From Pseudomonas sp. N40(2020) (lineage in GTDB: Bacteria > Pseudomonadota > Gammaproteobacteria > Pseudomonadales > Pseudomonadaceae), in assembly GCF_014472415.1 (NCBI RefSeq), contig NZ_JACSZV010000025.1, positions 30,167 to 94,166 of the forward strand: DNA of 64,000 nucleotides. Direction: 5' to 3'. The notes under the pieces were generated by a model, which searched no databases, was not told where the DNA came from, and saw only the letters and a program-made list of their open reading frames with translations. Below, piece after piece: positions 27,498-35,793 of the stretch (position 1 is its first letter; every line of letters begins with the position of its first letter). The translations under genes and the position numbers were made by a program.

Positions 27498-28433
27498 TCA
27501 GGCCGGCACTTCATCGAGCATCAGACGCTGGCGAACCACATCGACCAGTTTGTCCGGCTGGAACTTGGAGAGGAAATTGTCGCAGCCGACCTTCTTCACC
27601 ATAGAGTCGTTGAAACTGCCGGACAGCGAGGTGTGCAACACCACGTACAGCCCACGCAGGCGTGGATCGTTGCGAATTTCGGTGGTCAGGCGATAGCCGT
27701 CCATCTCCGGCATTTCCGCGTCGGTGAACACCATAAGCAGTTTGTCGGTCATGTTCACGCCGGTGTCGGCCCAGGCCTTGAGCATGTTCAGCGCCTTCAG
27801 GCCATCGCTGGCAATGTGCATTTTCACGCCGAGCTGGCCAAGCGTGTCACGCAATTGCGAGAGTGCCACGTTGGAGTCGTCCACCAGCAGCACTTCTCGG
27901 CCACGGGCACGTTCCAGCACCGGATCATCGAGCTTGTCGCGCGATACTTTGGCGTTGTACGGAACGATTTCGGCGAGCACTTTTTCGACGTCGATGATTT
28001 CCACCAACTGATCGTCAACTTTGCTGATCGCGGTCAGATAGTGCTGGCGGCCAGCACTGGTTGGCGGCGGTAGAATGGCTTCCCAGTTCATGTTGACGAT
28101 GCGATCCACACCACCGACGAGGAAGGCCTGCACCGAGCGGTTGTACTCAGTGACGATGATGGTGCTGTTCGGACCGGGTACCAGTGGACGCATGCCGATC
28201 GCTTGCGAAAGGTCGATCACCGGCAAAGTCTGCCCGCGCAGATTGACCACACCGCAGACAAACGGGTGACGCTGAGGCATGAGGGTCAACTTTGGCAGTT
28301 GCAGAACCTCCTGAACCTTGAACACGTTGATCGCGAACAATTGCCGTCCGGCCAGGCGGAACATGAGAATTTCCAGGCGATTCTCACCCACCAGTTGCGT
28401 GCGTTGGTCTACCGTGTCGAGAATGCCGGCCAT
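27498..28433 (-). CDS. cheV: Chemotaxis coupling protein CheV
   Basis: Protein of 311 residues: an N-terminal CheW domain (about 20-165; LEILMFRLAGRQLFAINVFK, VCGVVNLRGQTLPVIDLSQA) and a C-terminal receiver (about 175-305; EVLLVDDSNVALSQLRD, FTDAEMPEMDGYRL, phospho-acceptor in FTDAE). CheV couples chemoreceptors to CheA and is tuned by phosphorylation. I chose the ATG at 28433, preceded by AGGAG at 6 bases and giving the usual MAGILDTVDQRTQLVGENR start; the ATG 33 bases upstream has no ribosome site. No other che genes are adjacent. Confidence 0.95.
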   Translation of the reverse strand: MAGILDTVDQRTQLVGENRLEILMFRLAGRQLFAINVFKVQEVLQLPKLTLMPQRHPFVCGVVNLRGQTLPVIDLSQAIGMRPLVPGPNSTIIVTEYNRSVQAFLVGGVDRIVNMNWEAILPPPTSAGRQHYLTAISKVDDQLVEIIDVEKVLAEIVPYNAKVSRDKLDDPVLERARGREVLLVDDSNVALSQLRDTLGQLGVKMHIASDGLKALNMLKAWADTGVNMTDKLLMVFTDAEMPEMDGYRLTTEIRNDPRLRGLYVVLHTSLSGSFNDSMVKKVGCDNFLSKFQPDKLVDVVRQRLMLDEVPA

Positions 28434-28886
28434 CAATGACTCCTGGGCTTGTTCTGATGAATTCACTAAGAGGTGTTATCGGCTGTAAATGCCGAATCTT
28501 GATCCCCGCAGAAATCACTATCAAAATGCCACATCAGGGCATTGATGTCACATTAACATCATGCTTTACTGGCCCCGTGTTTTTCATCTGCTAAAGTCTT
28601 CGCGGCGAGACCTCGGTTTGCACGGTAGGTTCCCTCGCCTAAGGGATTCCCCTAGTAACAATCAGGCCCAACCTGATATTCGCAATATCCAATAGCCATT
28701 AATGTGACGCCATTCTCATTGCATGAACGGAGTCAGGCTATTGTGTGCGATCGCAGTTCAGCGGAAACAAACCCTCTGGAACCTCTCAGCCTGTGTAACT
28801 GCACGTCTGGGCGCGATCTCCCGACGATTCACGATCGTCGTCACACACGGCATTCCCTCATCAGACATGACGTTGTGGAGATAAGC
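28434..28886. other. Divergent intergenic region between cheV and the helical-protein gene
   Basis: 453 bases with no convincing gene. It holds a 17-bp palindrome with one mismatch, CTAAGGGATTCCCCTAG (28639-28655), a 10-bp inverted pair GTCACATTAA (28547-28556) / TTAATGTGAC (28699-28708), and a 7-bp stem hairpin (28822-28840). An upstream in-frame extension of the next gene exists but lacks a ribosome site. Confidence 0.6.
28639..28655. promoter_or_regulatory. Possible regulator binding palindrome
   Basis: CTAAGGGATTCCCCTAG is symmetric apart from one pair. It lies midway between the two divergent start codons. The binding protein is unknown; a LuxR-type response regulator such as the one at 30738 is one possibility. 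Confidence 0.35.
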
Positions 28887-29357
28887 ATGCCAATCGACCG
28901 TAAAGAGTGGGCGCAACGGTTCCCCGAATTTCTTGTCGAAGCTGAAACGCTCCTGGCCAAGTCCGAAGAATGCCTCAGTCATCTGCAACTGATCAGCAAC
29001 GACAAGGACGCCATCGACTGCATGCTCAGCACGCTCCTCAAGCTTGCCAGCAGAGCTGAAGCCCTGGCGCTTGAAGCGATTTCCGAGTTTTCCCTGCATA
29101 TTTACGGCTTGCTCAATCTGGCTCAGGACCACGTCGACCTGCACCAACAGGCCCTGGATGCATTGAAGGATTGCTTCACACTGATGGCCTGGCAACTTGA
29201 ACTGGTCGACCAGAACACCGGACAACTGAGCCTCGATAACAGTGAACAAACCTTGCTGATCGAGGCCTTCGCCTTTCAAGTTGGTCAACCCGAGTTTCAA
29301 CCAGCGCTCACAGCCAAACGCTTGCCCCTCTTGTCCTTTTCGGAGCGCCAGGCCTGA
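28887..29357 (+). CDS. Conserved helical protein of unknown function
   Basis: 156 residues, almost entirely alpha-helical in pattern, rich in Leu, Glu and Gln, with no signal peptide, membrane span or cysteine pair. The layout (FLVEAETLLAKSEECLSHLQ, LSTLLKLASRAEALALEAIS) suggests a four-helix bundle like Hpt or methyl-accepting modules, but the phospho-histidine motif of Hpt domains is absent. I chose the ATG at 28887, with GGAG 7 bases upstream. It sits between divergent cheV and a kinase/regulator pair, so a signalling role is possible but not shown. Confidence 0.65.
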   Translation: MPIDRKEWAQRFPEFLVEAETLLAKSEECLSHLQLISNDKDAIDCMLSTLLKLASRAEALALEAISEFSLHIYGLLNLAQDHVDLHQQALDALKDCFTLMAWQLELVDQNTGQLSLDNSEQTLLIEAFAFQVGQPEFQPALTAKRLPLLSFSERQA

Positions 29358-29847
29358 TAGGGTGTGATCCACCGCTGGAAAGATCGCCGTCTCGCATCGT
29401 CCAATGTCGCAATTGAACAGTTCATACCTGCCAGCGACAAATCGAATTAAATAATCACACCTGACAGAGGCGAATATTTCCAGCCGGGCTCAGGGTTTGC
29501 CTGTGTCTAAAGAACCCAACTTCAGGCAACACCGATATCTATCGATGACAATAAATCGATTCCCCCCAGTTATGGAACTCGCGTCCAACATGGCGTATTT
29601 GCTGGCTCATTGGACATATATAGCGAACGCGACCAACGGTATCTTAAGTGGTATTATGCCGCCCACTAGTTGCCTTCAAGTTAATGGCACAGTGACTTCA
29701 GAGAAAGACATCCTACGAAGTTGGCAGTCAAAATACGTACACTGAACCACGTTGAAATCAATAACATAATTGACAGCATTTTCAGACAGAGACCCGCCAG
29801 CCACCGGCCGGTCTGCCCGCAGCGAAAATCCATTGGCTCCATCCGTT
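29358..29847. other. Gap without a supported gene
   Basis: About 490 bases, noticeably richer in A/T than its surroundings. An open frame at 29497-29745 (82 codons) has no ribosome site, no recognisable composition and no family features, so I do not call it. No terminator or RNA gene was recognised. It probably holds the promoter of the kinase operon. Confidence 0.5.
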
Positions 29848-30741
29848 ATGTACGCCAGCCTCAAGTCGATCACAACATGGCCACCCTCCCGGGAAAATGC
29901 ACGCCGGTTCACGCTCATACTTTGTATCGCAGCCACACTTGGCAGCCTGCTGACCTATGGTTTTTCCACACAGATCGGCCTGGGACTGTTGCTGCTGAAC
30001 ATCGCCGCCACCGCCTGCGTCTGGGTGCAATATCGGCTGTCGCGCAAATCGATCAAATTCCAGCCGCAAGAACTCGCTGACCGCCTGCTGGAAGTCCAGG
30101 AAAACGAACGCCATCGCCTCAGCCGCGAGCTGCACGACGATATAGGCCAGTTGCTGACGGCCGCCAAGCTACAGAGCGAGTGGCTCAAACGGCGCATGCC
30201 GGAAGACTTGCAGGAACAATGCACGGCGCTTTGCGACACCCTTGAAGAAACACTGAACAAGGTGCGCGATGTCTCGGCCATTCTCAATCCACGTCAATTG
30301 ACCAGCCTCGGTCTTGAGGCTAGCCTGCGCGCGCACCTGCTCAAGACATTGACCAACTCCAGCGTGCACTGGAGTCTCGATTGCCAGCAGCGCCTCAACG
30401 GCATCCCGGAAGAAATGGCGGTCGCCGCCTTTCGCATTACCCAGGAAGCTGTGACCAATATCCTGCGTCACGCGCAGGCGACAAATCTGTTGATACGCGT
30501 GCAACGCCTGCCAAAAGGCCTGACATTGCTGATCAGCGATGACGGAAAGGGATTCGCTCCGGCCGCGAATCCGGGTCTTGAAGGACAACGCGGCATGGCC
30601 GGGATGGCCGAACGGATCGAACAATTGGGTGGCACCCTGAGCGTCATTAGCGAACCGGGCAAAGGCACTCAAATCGAAGCACTTTTCCCCTGGGCGCCCC
30701 GCGCACTCGAGCGGGCCAGTACGAATAAGGTTATGCGTTGA
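29848..30741 (+). CDS. Sensor histidine kinase, NarX/UhpB type
   Basis: 297 residues. Two closely spaced membrane spans near the N terminus (about 20-40 and 43-62) leave almost no periplasmic domain, so the signal is probably sensed in or at the membrane. A HisKA_3 dimerisation domain follows with the phospho-histidine in SRELHDDIGQLLTAAKLQ (H96), then an HATPase_c domain with EAVTNILRHAQATN, DDGKGF and GMAGMAERIEQLGGTL. It should phosphorylate the response regulator encoded next, with which its stop codon overlaps. The start is uncertain: ATG at 29848 or a TTG at 29770 that would add 26 residues. Confidence 0.9.
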   Translation: MYASLKSITTWPPSRENARRFTLILCIAATLGSLLTYGFSTQIGLGLLLLNIAATACVWVQYRLSRKSIKFQPQELADRLLEVQENERHRLSRELHDDIGQLLTAAKLQSEWLKRRMPEDLQEQCTALCDTLEETLNKVRDVSAILNPRQLTSLGLEASLRAHLLKTLTNSSVHWSLDCQQRLNGIPEEMAVAAFRITQEAVTNILRHAQATNLLIRVQRLPKGLTLLISDDGKGFAPAANPGLEGQRGMAGMAERIEQLGGTLSVISEPGKGTQIEALFPWAPRALERASTNKVMR

Positions 30742-31397
30742 CTTGTAACTTACTTCTGGTGGATGACCACTCGCTGATCAGGGCCGGCGTGCGCGCTCTG
30801 GTGCTGGATATTCCCGGTTACGCGGTGATTGGCGAGGCCAACGACGGCTCGCAGTTGCTGGAGATGGTCGAGCAACTGAGCCCCGATATCGTGCTGCTGG
30901 ACATATCCATGAAAGAAACCGGCGGCCTGGAAGCCCTGCAACGGCTCAAGCGGGTGCGTCCGCAGAGCAAAGTGCTGATCCTGTCGATGCACACGGACCC
31001 CGCGCTGATCATGCAGGCACTGGAATCCGGCGCCCACGGTTATCTGCTCAAGGACACCACCGCCACCGAACTCGAGCACGCGCTGGAAGCCTTGCGCAAC
31101 AACGAGCGTTACTTGAGTCCGGCCATCGCCCACACCGTGATCACCCAGGCGCTGACCCGCAATCAGAAGCAACAGCCGGAAATCGCCGACTCGCACAATC
31201 TGACCGCCCGACAGTTGGAAATCCTGCGCTTGATCGTGCGGGGCAAATCGACCCGGGAAATTGCCAACGGCCTGGGCTTGAGCATCAAGACCGTCGAGAC
31301 CCACCGCTCGCAAATCATGAAGCGTCTGCAAATCTACGATGTGGCAGGCCTGGTGCTGTTCGCCGTGCGCGAACAGATCATCAGTCTGGACGACTGA
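30738..31397 (+). CDS. LuxR-family response regulator
   Basis: 219 residues: receiver domain (1-120) with acidic D9-D10, phospho-acceptor D55 (DIVLLDISMKETGG) and K105 region (GYLLKDTTATE), then a LuxR/NarL DNA-binding domain (about 152-215) with LTARQLEILRLIVRGKSTRE and LSIKTVETHRSQIMKRLQI. It begins with TTG overlapping the kinase stop (TTGA), so the two are co-translated. Cognate pair with the upstream kinase. Its targets are unknown; palindromes at 28639-28655 and the kinase promoter are candidates. The 3' end overlaps the converging yegS-like gene by 17 bases. Confidence 0.92.
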   Translation: MTCNLLLVDDHSLIRAGVRALVLDIPGYAVIGEANDGSQLLEMVEQLSPDIVLLDISMKETGGLEALQRLKRVRPQSKVLILSMHTDPALIMQALESGAHGYLLKDTTATELEHALEALRNNERYLSPAIAHTVITQALTRNQKQQPEIADSHNLTARQLEILRLIVRGKSTREIANGLGLSIKTVETHRSQIMKRLQIYDVAGLVLFAVREQIISLDD

Positions 31398-32298
31398 GAG
31401 GCTGCTTGACGGTCAACAGAGGCGAGTCCTTCGGCAGGTGCACCTGCAACGCCGCAGGCCTTGCCTCGAATCGCATGCTTTCGCCTTCCAGCGGTTCACC
31501 ATCAAGATTAATGTACAGCCCCTCGGCGACCTTGATTTCGACCCACGGCAAACGGGTTCGCACAAACATGTTGTCGATGCCAAAACCGTCGCTCAGCAGA
31601 CTCTTCAACGTGCCGACCAGCTCCTGTGGCGCTGGCAAGATGCTGACATCCAGTAATCCGTCGTCGACCAGAGCCTGCGGACACAGCACATGCCCGCCTC
31701 CCGCCTGACGACCATTACCGATCCCCAATGCCAGCAACTCACCACTCCAGTGAAAATCTGGCCCCTGCAACTCACCATATGCGGCATGCAACTCGCTGAA
31801 TCGTGACAGACCGGTGAACAGATAGGCCGCACCGCCCAGCACTTTCTTCAGATCCTCTGAAGTATTGGCCGTGACCTGACTGCCAAAACCACCGGTGGCC
31901 ATGTTGAGAAAAATCTGCCCGCCCACTTCACCCAGATCAATATCACGCGCCGGCACATCGAGAAGCTCAAGCGCCTCGGCCGGCTCCAGCGGGATTCCCG
32001 CTGCGCGGGAAAAATCGTTGGCAGTCCCCAAGGGCAAAAGTACCAGACTGGCTTTCCCCGGATGCGCCGCGAGAGCTTCGGCGATATCGCGCAAAGTGCC
32101 GTCTCCGCCACCGGCAATGATCTTCCGATAGCCTTCCGCCAGCGCTTGCTCCACCCATCGTTGGGCATCGCCTGCCTCCCACGTCAGACGCACTGCCAAT
32201 TCCCAGCCTTGCTTGCGTTTGTCCTCGACTGCGGCGCGAACCGCCTCGTTGAGTGCCTGCTTGCCATGCAGAATCAACAGTGCCCGGCGTTCACTCAT
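31381..32298 (-). CDS. yegS: Lipid kinase YegS-like
   Basis: 305 residues of the diacylglycerol/sphingosine kinase fold. The catalytic GGDGT loop is in KIIAGGGDGTLRDIAEAL, followed by LVLLPLGTANDFSRAAG, FLNMATGGFGSQVTANTSED and LALGIGNGRQAGGG; the C-terminal beta-sandwich has DDGLLDVSILPAP and LYINLDGEPLEGE. YegS phosphorylates phosphatidylglycerol in vitro. I chose the ATG at 32298 (GGAG 8 bases upstream); a longer frame upstream has no ribosome site. The 3' end overlaps the response regulator by 17 bases tail to tail. Confidence 0.93.
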   Translation of the reverse strand: MSERRALLILHGKQALNEAVRAAVEDKRKQGWELAVRLTWEAGDAQRWVEQALAEGYRKIIAGGGDGTLRDIAEALAAHPGKASLVLLPLGTANDFSRAAGIPLEPAEALELLDVPARDIDLGEVGGQIFLNMATGGFGSQVTANTSEDLKKVLGGAAYLFTGLSRFSELHAAYGELQGPDFHWSGELLALGIGNGRQAGGGHVLCPQALVDDGLLDVSILPAPQELVGTLKSLLSDGFGIDNMFVRTRLPWVEIKVAEGLYINLDGEPLEGESMRFEARPAALQVHLPKDSPLLTVKQPLSRPD

Positions 32299-32521
32299 AG
32301 CGTCACTCCCTGAATTGAATCGGTTGAAACATCTTGACCGCAGCGGCACGTAAAAAAGCCGCAAGAATGACAATTAATTCAAGCGACCGGACGAGGCGTC
32401 CTACACAGCGGTATTTTTTCTTACAAAACAAGAGGAATCGGCTTAATTGACCAAGCTCGGCCATTGGTTCACCGTGTGTCGGCGGTATCAATCATCCCAA
32501 TAACACAAGGACGTGCATGTA

Positions 32522-32626
32522 ATGAGTCGATACACCCCGAGTTTTTTTAACAGCTCGACAGATGGAAAAGGTTACTGGCTTCTATTCGAAACAGCCGCTG
32601 TTGGATTTTTCCATGCAGAGCCTTGA
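32522..32626 (+). CDS. Possible small protein (34 residues)
   Basis: ATG to TGA frame giving MSRYTPSFFNSST, then DGKGYWLLFETAAVGFFHAEP. AAGGA lies about 10 bases upstream, a reasonable ribosome site. It overlaps the upstream extension of the next gene in another frame. The composition is aromatic and it has no known family; it could be a leader peptide or chance. The rest of the gap from 32299 to here shows no feature I can name. Confidence 0.3.
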   Translation: MSRYTPSFFNSSTDGKGYWLLFETAAVGFFHAEP

Positions 32627-32726
32627 AGCCAGAATGCCAGTGAGTCCGGTTGGCCCTCTCGCCGAAAGTCGCGCGAACCCCAAGTCCGAGTTCAAAAGCA
32701 ACGCCAAGACCACTGGAGAAGTTGAT

Positions 32727-32921
32727 ATGGAACCTCGTGTTACCGAGTTGGAAACCCACCTCAAATACATTCGACGGGACATGGACGAAGTTCGTAGTGA
32801 CGTCAGAACAATCAAACACCGTCTTGCCTATTCGGCGGGTGCAACAGCAGTAGTACTGGCTCTGCTGGGTTGGGTGGCCAATAGCCGATTCGACCAGCTT
32901 GTTACGCTGATCAGCCATTGA
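32727..32921 (+). CDS. Small membrane protein with coiled coil, unknown function
   Basis: 64 residues: a charged helix (RVTELETHLKYIRRDMDEVR, SDVRTIKHRL) followed by one membrane span (YSAGATAVVLALLGWVA) and a short tail, like the XhlA/holin-associated small proteins of Pseudomonas genomes. GGAGAA lies 8 bases before this ATG. The frame stays open to an ATG at 32562 that would give 119 residues, but that start has no ribosome site and overlaps another small frame. Function unknown. Confidence 0.6.
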   Translation: MEPRVTELETHLKYIRRDMDEVRSDVRTIKHRLAYSAGATAVVLALLGWVANSRFDQLVTLISH

Positions 32922-32934
32922 CTCAGAGAAACAT

Positions 32935-32967
32935 TGCAGGCATCGACTGTTTCAGCCGACGCCTGCA
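32935..32967. terminator. Weak hairpin between converging genes
   Basis: 7-bp perfect stem TGCAGGC / GCCTGCA with a further TCG/CGA pairing inside. No strong T-run on either side, so termination is uncertain. Confidence 0.35.
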
Positions 32968-32978
32968 TTTACGCTCGA

Positions 32979-34205
32979 TCAGCCCAGTAGATCACTCAGT
33001 GGAATGAAAACGACCTCATCCCCTACATTCAGAGTGCGGCCTTCCAGCACTTCAACCAATCCATCTGCCCACGCGGCACTGCGCAGCACACCGGAACTCT
33101 GGTTGCGATAGATCGTCGCTCGCCCTTGCTCGAGACGCCCACGCAGGTATTCACGGCGATTGCCGGCAACCGGCCAGGTGAAGCCTGCCGGCACCGGGAA
33201 CTTCAGAGGCTCGACATCCCGCACTCCCTGCCGGCGCAACAGGTAGGGGCGAGCCAGCAGAGCAAAGGTCACCAACGTCGACGCCGGGTTACCAGGCAAG
33301 CCGATGACCGGCACATTGCGGAAATGTCCGAATGTCAGCGGTTTTCCGGGCTTGATGGCCAGTTTCCAAAGGGCCAGTTCGCCCTCTTCTCGCAGGGCAA
33401 TACCCAGAAAATCCGCTTCACCTACTGATACACCACCGGTGGAAAGTATCAGATCAACATTCTGCAACTCACCGAGCCGGGCACGGGTGGTGGCAAGGTC
33501 ATCAGGAAGAATGCCAGCGTCGATCACCTCACAGCCCAGACGCAGTAACCAACTGCACAGCAACACCCGATTACTGTTGTAAATCTGCCCCGGTCCCAAT
33601 GGCTGACCCGGTTCGACCAGTTCGTCGCCAGTAGAAATCACCGCAACTCGAACCTTGCGCACAACTTTCAGCCCGGCGCAGCCCAGCGACGCGGACAAGC
33701 CTTGTTCAATCGGACCAAGTCGCGTTCCGGCGGGAAGTATCAGTTCCCCGACGGTTGTTTCCTGGCCTTGGGGGCGAATGTTCTGCCCGATCTTCAGAGC
33801 TTCAACGAAACGCACGCTTCCATCGGACTGAACGTCAGCGTTTTCCTGCATTTCCACGCAATTGGCACCGGGTGGTATCGGCGCCCCCGTGAAGATTCGC
33901 GCACAGGTACCGGGTTTCAAAGCTTCCGGAGACTGCCCGGCAAACACCTTTTGACTAACCGGCAGCGGTTCGCCCGCCCAGTCCGAGAGGTTCAAGGCAT
34001 ATCCGTCCATGGCACTGTTGGGCCAAGGTGGCAGATCCAGGGTCGAAACCAGATCTTCGGCCAGTACCCGACCCTCGACCTGAGCCAGTGGCAAATATTC
34101 GTGCTCGACGATTGGCGAGGCCTCGGCCATTTCCAGCAGTCGCGCCAGCGCCACTTCGACGGGCATCAACGAGCCCGTCTTGCCCGGCTTACCCACGGGA
34201 TTCAC
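32979..34205 (-). CDS. moeA: Molybdopterin molybdotransferase MoeA
   Basis: 408 residues with the MoeA domain order: N-terminal domains (PVEVALARLLEMAEASPIVE, WPNSAMDGYAL, ARIFTGAPIPPGANCVEMQE), the central MoCF-binding domain (KVRVAVISTGDELVEPGQPL, DLILSTGGVSVGEADFLG, GKPLTFGHFRNVPVIGLPGN) and the C-terminal beta domain. It inserts molybdate into adenylylated molybdopterin. The first codon appears to be GTG at 34205, overlapping the end of moaB by 17 bases; an ATG at residue 14 is an alternative. Operon with moaB; mobA is divergent. Confidence 0.95.
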   Translation of the reverse strand: MNPVGKPGKTGSLMPVEVALARLLEMAEASPIVEHEYLPLAQVEGRVLAEDLVSTLDLPPWPNSAMDGYALNLSDWAGEPLPVSQKVFAGQSPEALKPGTCARIFTGAPIPPGANCVEMQENADVQSDGSVRFVEALKIGQNIRPQGQETTVGELILPAGTRLGPIEQGLSASLGCAGLKVVRKVRVAVISTGDELVEPGQPLGPGQIYNSNRVLLCSWLLRLGCEVIDAGILPDDLATTRARLGELQNVDLILSTGGVSVGEADFLGIALREEGELALWKLAIKPGKPLTFGHFRNVPVIGLPGNPASTLVTFALLARPYLLRRQGVRDVEPLKFPVPAGFTWPVAGNRREYLRGRLEQGRATIYRNQSSGVLRSAAWADGLVEVLEGRTLNVGDEVVFIPLSDLLG

Positions 34206-34728
34206 AAGGCGCTGCCTGTTTCAGATGAGGAACGAAATTGCACGGACGGTGACGAGCGTCCAGTTGCTCACCCAAAATCCCATCCCACCCCGTACGCACG
34301 GCATTGGTCGAACCCGGCAAGCAGCAAACCAGCGTGCCATTGGCCAGACCGGCCAGCGCTCGGGATTGCACGGTCGAGGTGCCGATATCGGCCACCGATA
34401 TCTGCCGGAACAACTCCCCAAACCCATCCACTTGCTTGTCGAGCAGACACGTGACGGCTTCAGGGGTGCTGTCGCGGCCCGTGAACCCGGTGCCACCGGT
34501 GATCAGCACCACCTGTACGACATCGTCGGCAATCCAGTTGGCGACTTGCGCGCGAATTTTGTAGAGGTCATCTTTGAGCAGGACCCGCGCTGCCAGATTG
34601 TGGCCGGCGGCCGCCAGGCGGTCGACGAAGACCTGGCCTGAAGTGTCGGTTTCCAGGGTTCGGGTATCGCTGACAGTCAGAACCGCAATATTGAGCGGCA
34701 CGAAAGGTACATCAGCCTTGGCTTTCAT
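34189..34728 (-). CDS. moaB: Molybdenum cofactor biosynthesis protein MoaB
   Basis: 179 residues of the MogA/MoaB family with NIAVLTVSDTRTLETDTSG, VLITGGTGFTGRDSTPEAV and LVCCLPGSTNAVRTGWDGIL. It adenylylates molybdopterin before metal insertion by MoeA. It is the first gene of moaB-moeA, divergent from mobA with 81 bases between them that must hold both promoters. Confidence 0.95.
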   Translation of the reverse strand: MKAKADVPFVPLNIAVLTVSDTRTLETDTSGQVFVDRLAAAGHNLAARVLLKDDLYKIRAQVANWIADDVVQVVLITGGTGFTGRDSTPEAVTCLLDKQVDGFGELFRQISVADIGTSTVQSRALAGLANGTLVCCLPGSTNAVRTGWDGILGEQLDARHRPCNFVPHLKQAAPCESRG

Positions 34729-34809
34729 AGGCTCTTCCAGTTGTAGGGAAAACAGCCCGGTGTTATATCACAGCGCCCCCTTTTTTCGCCGCCCCTCCGG
34801 AGAGCTGCC

Positions 34810-35412
34810 ATGACCTTTGACACGCAACTGCCGCCCTGCTCCATCTTGCTTCTGGCGGGTGGACGCGGGCAACGCATGGGTGGTCAGGACAAAGGTCTGG
34901 TGGAGTGGCTGGGCGAGCCGTTGATTGCGCATCTACAGCGCAAGACCCGTCCGCTCACCGATGACTTGATCATCTCCTGCAACCGTAATCGTGAGCGTTA
35001 TGCGCCGTTCGCCGATCAGTTGGTGGTGGACGACGAGGGTGACTTTCCCGGTCCGTTGGCCGGTATTCGCGCCGGCCTGAAAGCCGCACGCCATTCGCAT
35101 CTGCTGGTATTGCCCTGCGATGTCCCGCGTATTGATGGTGCGTTGCTACAAAGCATGCGCGAGACCGCGAATCTGCATCATGACAAACCATTAATGTTGC
35201 GCCATGACGAGCACTGGGAACCGTTGTTGTGCGTGATCCCGGTCGCCCTCTTACCAGCCTTCGAAGACGCCTGGAATGCCGGGGAACGCAGCCCCGGGCG
35301 GGTCATGCGCGGTCTCGGCGCCACCGCGCTGCACTGTCCCGACAACGACCCACGGCTGGCCAACCTGAACACCCCCGACCTGTTAAATGCGCACAACACT
35401 GTGTCAGACTGA
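34810..35412 (+). CDS. mobA: Molybdenum cofactor guanylyltransferase MobA
   Basis: 200 residues of the nucleotidyltransferase fold. The GTP-binding loop is exact (LLLAGGRGQRMGGQDKGLVE, 13-32); the metal site is in LVVDDEGDFPGPLAGI and VLPCDVPRIDG. It attaches GMP to Mo-molybdopterin to give the bis-MGD cofactor. GGAG lies 7 bases before the ATG. With the divergent moaB-moeA this makes a compact late-Moco cluster. Confidence 0.95.
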   Translation: MTFDTQLPPCSILLLAGGRGQRMGGQDKGLVEWLGEPLIAHLQRKTRPLTDDLIISCNRNRERYAPFADQLVVDDEGDFPGPLAGIRAGLKAARHSHLLVLPCDVPRIDGALLQSMRETANLHHDKPLMLRHDEHWEPLLCVIPVALLPAFEDAWNAGERSPGRVMRGLGATALHCPDNDPRLANLNTPDLLNAHNTVSD

Positions 35413-35490
35413 CACTATTCAAGGAACTCTCACGCCTTGTATACGTCTCAAGCTCAGTAACCAAAAGAATTCCCATTCGGAGACACACTC

Positions 35491-35712
35491 ATGACTCAAC
35501 GGACCCTCGCCACTTTCATGCTCGCACTGGGCCTAGCTACCCTCGCCGGTTGCTCGTCGCCAACAGTGATCACCTTGAATGACGGTCGCGAAATCCAGGC
35601 CGTCGACACCCCGCAATACGATGATGATTCGGGCTTCTACGAGTTCAAACAGCTCGACGGCAAAGAAACCCGCATCAACAAGGATCAGGTTCGTACCGTT
35701 AAAGAGTTGTAA
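35491..35712 (+). CDS. YgdI/YgdR family lipoprotein
   Basis: 73 residues with a lipoprotein signal (MTQRTLATFMLALGLATLAG-C21) and a mature SH3-like domain typical of YgdI/YgdR: VITLNDGREIQAVDTPQYDD then YEFKQLDGKETRINKDQV. Small envelope lipoprotein of unknown function. A strong terminator follows at once. Confidence 0.92.
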   Translation: MTQRTLATFMLALGLATLAGCSSPTVITLNDGREIQAVDTPQYDDDSGFYEFKQLDGKETRINKDQVRTVKEL

Positions 35713-35737
35713 GCTCTGGGTCGACACCGGATACAGA

Positions 35738-35765
35738 AAAGCCCGCATAGATATGCGGGCTTTTT
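35738..35765. terminator. Bidirectional terminator after the lipoprotein gene
   Basis: AAAGCCCGCAT / ATGCGGGCTTTTT stem with a short AGAT loop; T-run on the plus strand and AAAA on the other side. Confidence 0.9.
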
Positions 35766-35793
35766 CATGGGCGCTCGAAAAATGGCACCGATG

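Noticed and set aside
29497..29745. 82-codon open frame in an AT-rich gap
   Set aside because: No ribosome site, unusual composition, no recognisable family; probably chance.
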